In this document: piece after piece, positions 44,001 to 49,411 of the stretch
How positions within the stretch are numbered: the stretch's first letter is position 1
Layout: each line of letters begins with the position of its first letter
DNA from: Pelargonium nanum
Taxonomy: Eukaryota; Streptophyta; Magnoliopsida; Geraniales; Geraniaceae
Direction: 5' to 3'
Assembly: GCA_036897485.1 (NCBI GenBank)
Contig: JAYMTF010000151.1
Coordinates: 1 to 49,411 of the forward strand
DNA: 49,411 nucleotides
Translations under genes and position numbers: made by a program
Notes under the pieces: generated by a model
Told to the model about the DNA's origin: nothing
Database searches by the model: none
What the model saw: the letters and a program-made list of their open reading frames with translations, nothing else

Positions 44001-44159
44001 GCGGAACCAGTTGCAGGCTCCGGCGAGTCTCCGGGAAGCTCCGGCATTGGTGGAGTTCGGGAACAGAGTGTTGGGTTGCTCTGCTTTGGATTGGTGAAGA
44101 AACAGAGGAGAGAAGGAGACAAAAATGGCGTAGAGGAGGAGTTGGAGAAGGAGACCCAT
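41016..44159 (-). CDS. TBL40: Trichome birefringence-like (TBL) polysaccharide O-acetylation enzyme, five exons
   Basis: Minus-strand exons 44159-43852, 43771-43600, 41900-41725, 41634-41476 and 41307-41016 join in frame to 368 residues, the usual length for the TBL38-43 clade. A signal peptide or membrane anchor is at residues 1-26 ([14 protein letters not shown]). The TBL domain follows with [11 protein letters not shown] (49-59), [19 protein letters not shown] and YRWQPFSC. The PC-esterase (DUF231) domain has the catalytic GDS (122-124, FVGDSLSMN), [24 protein letters not shown] and the catalytic D345xxH348 ([16 protein letters not shown]). TBL proteins O-acetylate or de-acetylate wall polysaccharides in the Golgi or wall; Arabidopsis TBL38 acts as a pectin acetylesterase. 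Exon 3 uses a GTACGA donor, chosen because it restores [19 protein letters not shown] in frame. Assigned to TBL40 by synteny. Confidence 0.93.
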
Positions 44160-44234
44160 ATTTTGGGATTTCGATCTCCGTAAATTGTTGAGGAAAGAGA
44201 CGAGGAGTGAAGAAAAAGTTGTCTACAGACAAGT

Positions 44235-44243
44235 CTTTATATA
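44235..44243 (-). promoter_or_regulatory. TATA box of the TBL gene
   Basis: On the minus strand TATATAAAG is 76 bases before the ATG at 44159. A GA-repeat tract (44251-44273 on plus) lies just upstream of it. Confidence 0.65.
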
Positions 44244-44250
44244 ATGCATG

Positions 44251-44273
44251 AGAGAGAGAGGAGAGAGAGAAGG
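44251..44273. repeat. GA-rich microsatellite in the TBL promoter
   Basis: GAGAGAGAGAG, GAGAGAGAGAAGG: a short GA tract immediately upstream of the TATA box, possibly a GAGA-type BPC-binding site. Confidence 0.6.
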
Positions 44274-44279
44274 TTTGTT

Positions 44280-47200
44280 TATTTATTTTGTTTGAGTTTC
44301 ACATGGAATGTGGAGAAAAATTAAAGCAGAGTACTTGGTTTGAGTTCTTGAAAATTCTGACAAAAAATAGTTAGAGAAATGGTATTTGGATGGTAAGGTT
44401 GATTCTTTGTTTTTTTTTACTATAGGCATGTGGTGTAGTGTGGGGGTTGGGTTGGATCCAATCTTTACTTTGAAGAATTTGGAGAGGTGGATCATTTCAA
44501 TTCTAAAATAATAAACTCTTCTTATCAAATTGTTAGAATGTCCTGTATCAAAAAAATTGTTAGAATGTCAAGAGAGGACCATGAATCTCACTTATGACAC
44601 ATGAATATGGGATATGGACGAGTATAATAAGATGAAATCGAAAGTTAATTAACGAAACGTTATACTAATAAAAATTTAGCTGAATCTCAACAGATGTCTT
44701 GTTTTATACTCGGTCAATCAAACACATTAGGAGCTGTTGTCGTCTTCTCCATGTGTTAGCTTAATAAATAAAGTTGGTTCAAGCATGAGTTTTCAACTTA
44801 TGTTTAGTAACAAATCTTGTACATATAGAGATTTTTGCTATAGATATTTTTTTTCTACCTATATATGAAATTCCTTCTTTGTGTTAGGTGATTCAATAAC
44901 TTTTTTCTTTTTTGTTTAAAAAAGTTTTTTAATGAGGAGAATGCATTGTATGGGCAAATACCTTATTTGCCCTAAAAGTTAGTTGGTTAAGTATTATTAG
45001 GCTTTGAATTGAAAGTTGCATAATGATAAGTATGATCTATGCTATCTTGCTTTTGTTCCAATTAAGACATCATTGATGATCTCAAATGGCATCTTCATGA
45101 TAATTAGCCACATTAAAGGGATGTGAGTGAGTACAATATTTTTTTTTTGTTAGCTTCTCTTTCTATTATTTCAGTATGGAGCAAAACTATTGCTAAATAT
45201 AATATGTACCAATTGAAAAATGAAGACAACTTATACAAAATAACAATTCAATGCTAGTACCAAACATTGCACTTGTTGAGGAAAAGAGCCAAAATGGAGT
45301 TGAATTATGAAATAGCACCTCATGTGTCATTGCTGAAAAGTTGCTTCACTTTCAACCTAAAATATGGTTCTAAACCACAAAAAGATAGCAAAAACAAATA
45401 AGCTCATAGTCAATACAAACGGCAAAATATTTTTTCTCAAGAAAAATGGAAGTAACATCATATCTTTAGGATGTTGAAATGTGAAATTTTAATGCTCTCT
45501 CTTTCAACTTTTAGAATGATACCACACAATCTTTTTCATAGTACACACTTCATTCTATAGTTTTGTGCTATCAAACACATCACCACATAATAAAATCTTG
45601 ATATTTAAGTACCTTTTCATTTACCTCACAAGACGTGGGTATATCTAAAGATTGTGTTAAAGAGGAGAGCGAATAAGAAGATTTTAAAAACACGATAACT
45701 TGAAGATTTTAGTACTAAAAAGTTGAATGAATGTTCAAACAGGTAGAAAGCATGAGTAACGAATCTGAAAGTCTGAACAGACGTTCGATCAGTTAAACGG
45801 TCGTACGTTTGTTCGTTGCGGCAACGAAAATCCTGATTGCAATTTGTTTTGTAGTATGGAATCCTTACTACTGAGCTAAAGAAGATTAATTTATTTATTG
45901 AACGCTAAAAATTCAACGTATGAGATTGATACACGTGTCAAATTGTGGGTGAGGGACCATCTAGCTAGGGCAATAAATTGAAATTGAGGTGATGCTCTTG
46001 TGTTGTTTGTTTGGTAGCTAAAAGTTGTTGAAACCTTGAACAAGTTCAGCAGGGGATGGACCATTACTTGTCCACTGATTATGCAAATTCCACTTTGATT
46101 GGAAAGAAATTTGGGGCTTTGGAGCTTCATCAACCTTCAATCTTGGTTGGTGGTACCTTTCACTAAAAGAAAAAAGGAGATGTTTAGGGAACTGTTGGTA
46201 GGGTTAAATAAACAGAATGAGTTGTCACCCATTTGTATGTATACACCAAAACTAACCAACCTAACCATGTTCACAACTTGGAAGTTTTGAGAAAACTCTT
46301 GTGTTTTCTTTTTCTTTCCCTGAATAATACACAGTATTCACTACCAAAATCTATCCATGTTATGTTATGGAATACTGTGAACAGTGCATGTTACTGCAAT
46401 TAATATGATTTAACAAGTTTCAATTATTCTTGTTAATCGTGTATATAATAATAGGTTATGTAATTGAATATGCACAAAAAAAATGTTAAAAGACTCAACG
46501 AGAAAACCACACGTGACACCCTAAACCATGTCATCACCTGAAGTTAAAGTCGAATCATGGACTGAAAGTCAAATAACCTGGAAACTCCAATTCGCAAAGT
46601 CCACATCACAAGGAGTCTTCAGCGAGCTCCTAATTTGCACTTCTGCAAGTCTATCGTTCGCCAATGTACTCTACCTACACGTTACAAACAAGATTCTAGA
46701 ATTACTCTTGATCAAGTACTTTCACGTGACTTCCGAAAGTAATCTTGATAGTGCTTTTGAGAATGTTACCACTTGGCTACTGGTAGTAGTACTCCCATGT
46801 GATTTTTGGAGGAGCTCTCAAAAGCCCACTTCATTACGTCAACAATAAGGCTCAAATCCGAAACTACAAAAAGAATAAAAAACGTCTAAATTGTTTGACC
46901 CGACATGCCTTGATACTCTACCCATCAAGAGTTGCTGCAAATATATATTTTCAAGTCACTCTCAAAAGTAAAAAGAGAGAGACTGAATAAAATCTCTTAT
47001 CATTTTAACCTTTCAAAGGTAAATTTTATGGGAAGAAAAAAAGAAAACCAACTTCTATTTATTTCTATATTATTGTAGTGATGTTAACACATGCACTAAT
47101 CAAAGAAGTTCCATGAGCAGGAAACATGCTGTGATGCTGATTTGTACTTCTGCAAATATTTGCATGTTTGAGTTATTTATAACTGGTGGAGGTTGATGTA

Positions 47201-49272
47201 ATCCAGCTACAACCTAGCTAGGTCAACATAATATATTTTATATAATAGTAGTCAATTAATTTTTCTTGTTTACCATTATTCATTTAATAAATTGTAGCCA
47301 CAATATCAGATCAATGCCATTATGAAATCAAACCAAAACAATTTAAGATATGGTTGCTTCAGTACTGTCACTTTCTGCTTATATCAGCTACTCTTAAAAT
47401 ACATAAAAATCAAGGTTTATTATTTTTACAACAAACGGCTAAAATTGATGATATATAATTTGGGAATATTATAGGACCTTCAATAATCACAAAAAAGTGG
47501 GAAAAAATCATTACAAAAAAAAAAGAAAAAAAAGATTGGACAAGTTTGGATGGGTGGAGGATTTATAATAAATATCAATTATAGATGAGACAAAGATTTA
47601 AGTTATATCTATTATTTTATAAAATAAAACAAACAAATAATATCATTCTGCATTGTCACATGCTGCTAAAAGCTGTATTTTCTTTTAAAAAATTGCATTA
47701 TTGCATGCTCATGTATTTTCTTAAAAAGAAACTGGTGCAATAATTTTGTGATTATATTATAAACACACATCTGCATAGTATTTTATTTATTCACTTTATG
47801 TTAATAATATCCAAATATATTCATTGGTCACTGAGATATTTATTTAGGGCACATGCATGCATAGATTGAGTTTGGAATTGGATCACAATTCACAACTACT
47901 TCATTAGCAGTATATATTATCAAATATTTATAAATTTGTGGTTAATCAGAGAAAGAGAGAGCTCGAGAAATGGCCGACAACATGTGGATGATGCTACCAT
48001 TTCAACATATGAATCCATGTGCCTGCAACTTCATGAATCATGAGTACCATATAGTGTCCATATATAGATAGAGAGGTTTCAAGCTTTTTTAAGATCACTT
48101 CATGGTTTGTGGAACACCAACTCACCATTTGGTTTCTTACACCAAAGTGGTAGTATATGTTATAAATTATAAATTTTTGTGTTGTTTGATAAATTGACAT
48201 CATGCATGACCCTCTTTTAGCAAATGACTTTTAATATAATGTATAATTTTCCCCAATGTTTTTTAATGGTCGAAAATATCCTCTTTTTTACTCTTGCAAT
48301 AATACGTATATCGGCTTTATTATTCAATGTTGTAACCTTAACCCTACTGATGTTGCCTTAAACAAGCTGCAACGTTGTGACGGTGCACATGTCTTCACAA
48401 TTGTTACTATATTGCCTATTTAATCTCTCCATGTCGCGACCTTGCTAGAATTCCTTCACAAATGAGTTTTTTGAGCTTTTCAAACCGATCTCAAGCGAGT
48501 TTGTATGCCTCATAACCTGAACTGAAACACTTCAAATGGACTCACGTAAAAAATGCTGAAAAGTAACAAAATCAGACTAGAAAGCAATAAAATAATAAAA
48601 TGAGTTGAATAAATTAAAATGATTAAATATATTTGACCGAAAACTTTAAAAGACTCAAATTCAATTGAATTCAATAAAAGTAAGACAAATAATTCTAATC
48701 AAATACCAACTGTTACATTGCTACCATAATTTATTTTAGTCTCCGGCTATCATACTCCATCTTCATGCACATTATAAGTATACAATTGTTAGATCATAAA
48801 TATATTATTCTTTAAAACCAATCATCTAGTCCAAGAATATTTTATTTTGGCAATGCCTATGCATATCATATATGAAAAGTTATCACGAAGCAATGCCAAA
48901 CTTGAGCACAAATATCTATAAGATATGAAGATCTTGGGATAGAATTTCACAACACCACTCATGCTCTCGTGCCATTATATATAAATAATTCATTAATCAA
49001 ATTGAATTTGCCTCATAATATTTGGACAAAAAGCTGATTTTGGTGTTGCTTTTTCTTTTTGCAGCTTCATATAACAATTACTTTCTTAATTTATAATATA
49101 ATATCTTCGTTAAATTTAACTTACAGTAGCTTAAATAAATTTACCGATACAAAGTATTTAAATAAAGAGTCGATACAACAAATTTTAGTGGAATTATAAC
49201 TTAAATAATATGTGTTGCATTAAATTTAAATGTACAAACTACAAATATATGAACAATTGAAAATCTGTCTTA
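44280..49272. other. Gene-free right flank
   Basis: Five kilobases of AT-rich sequence. At 46600-46850 there is a more complex stretch (AAGTACTTTCACGTGAC, AGTGCTTTTGAGAATG, CTCAAAAGCCCACTTC) that looks like a decayed MITE. At about 48300-48500 a stretch with CATGTCGCGACCTTG resembles CATGTCGCGGCCTTG in the LTR-type fossil at 10005. Long A runs near 47515. No gene is supported. Confidence 0.45.
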
Positions 49273-49274
49273 TA

Positions 49275-49411
49275 AGAGCATCTCCAATGGGAGAAGCTAA
49301 GAAGGCGCTAAGGAGCATGGCGTCGGTGCTGCGCATTGGAGTGAGGGGCGCTTGAGTGGAGCTGCTTGGCAGAGGCGCAAACCAAAGCAGCGGCGCTAAG
49401 CATCCTTTTTC
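49275..49411. mobile_element. End of a MITE cut by the right window edge
   Basis: AGAGCATCTCCAATGGGAG at 49275 is a widespread terminus of PIF/Harbinger- or hAT-like plant MITEs, and the following GC-rich body (GGCGCTAAGGAGCATGG, GGGGCGCTTGAG) contrasts with the AT-rich flank. A TTA precedes the terminus, which would suit a Harbinger target duplication. The other end is outside the window. Confidence 0.6.

Noticed and set aside
46600-46850. Frame of 106 residues / possible small gene
   Set aside because: The stretch has MITE-like words (AGTGCTTTTGAGAA, CTCAAAAGCCCACTT) and no protein similarity; not strong enough to define an element either.

Overview
The window is nuclear DNA from a eudicot, most likely a rosid. 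It is AT-rich and gene-sparse, with spliceosomal GT/AG introns, a miR319 target site, Stowaway-type and SINE-type repeats, and plant-only families (TCP, CLE, TAXIMIN, TBL, LEA). The species cannot be named from the sequence alone.

Layout. Positions 1-7000 hold no gene I can support, only repeats and a cluster of site II (GGCCCA/AGCCCA) motifs. At 7574-8494 (+) lies a CIN-class TCP transcription factor with an intact miR319 site. At 9.7-10.8 kb there is a probable LTR-retroelement fossil. At 11566-12012 and 13455-13781 (+) a tandem pair of small, highly basic proteins each carries a KEN box, a D-box-like RKPLADIT motif and an identical C-terminal LRMGFR. A two-piece relic of a CIP111-like AAA ATPase follows (15-15.6 kb). 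From 17.1 to 31.2 kb there is a cluster of CLE peptide genes: four intact (RLSPGGPDPQHH, RVSPGGPDPQHH, RISPGGPDPHHH, RVSPGGPDPEHH) and a decayed fifth copy. At 31838-35011 (+) is a seven-exon DUF455 ferritin-like protein, at 36417-36864 (+) a two-exon TAXIMIN peptide gene, at 38315-40250 (-) a three-exon SBP65-like seed LEA protein with an ABRE-rich promoter, and at 41016-44159 (-) a five-exon TBL (PC-esterase/DUF231) gene. The last 5 kb is repeat-rich spacer.

Context. The order TCP, CLE cluster, TAXIMIN, TBL matches what I recall of Arabidopsis chromosome 2 (TCP10, CLE4/7/5/6, TAX1, TBL40). The window is therefore probably the orthologous block, with the KEN/D-box pair, DUF455 and LEA genes in addition. 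TCP10, CLE5/6-type peptides and TAX1 are all linked to lateral-organ growth, so this is a neighbourhood of developmental regulators rather than an operon-like system.

Most interesting features: (1) short non-coding blocks repeated upstream of different CLE copies, apparently cis modules that spread and survived with the tandem duplications, including near the dead copy; (2) the undescribed-looking tandem KEN/D-box proteins, candidate APC/C clients or inhibitors; (3) an 84-nt in-frame, stop-free intron in the LEA gene; (4) an interstitial telomere-like array of hexamer CCCTAA rather than the plant heptamer.
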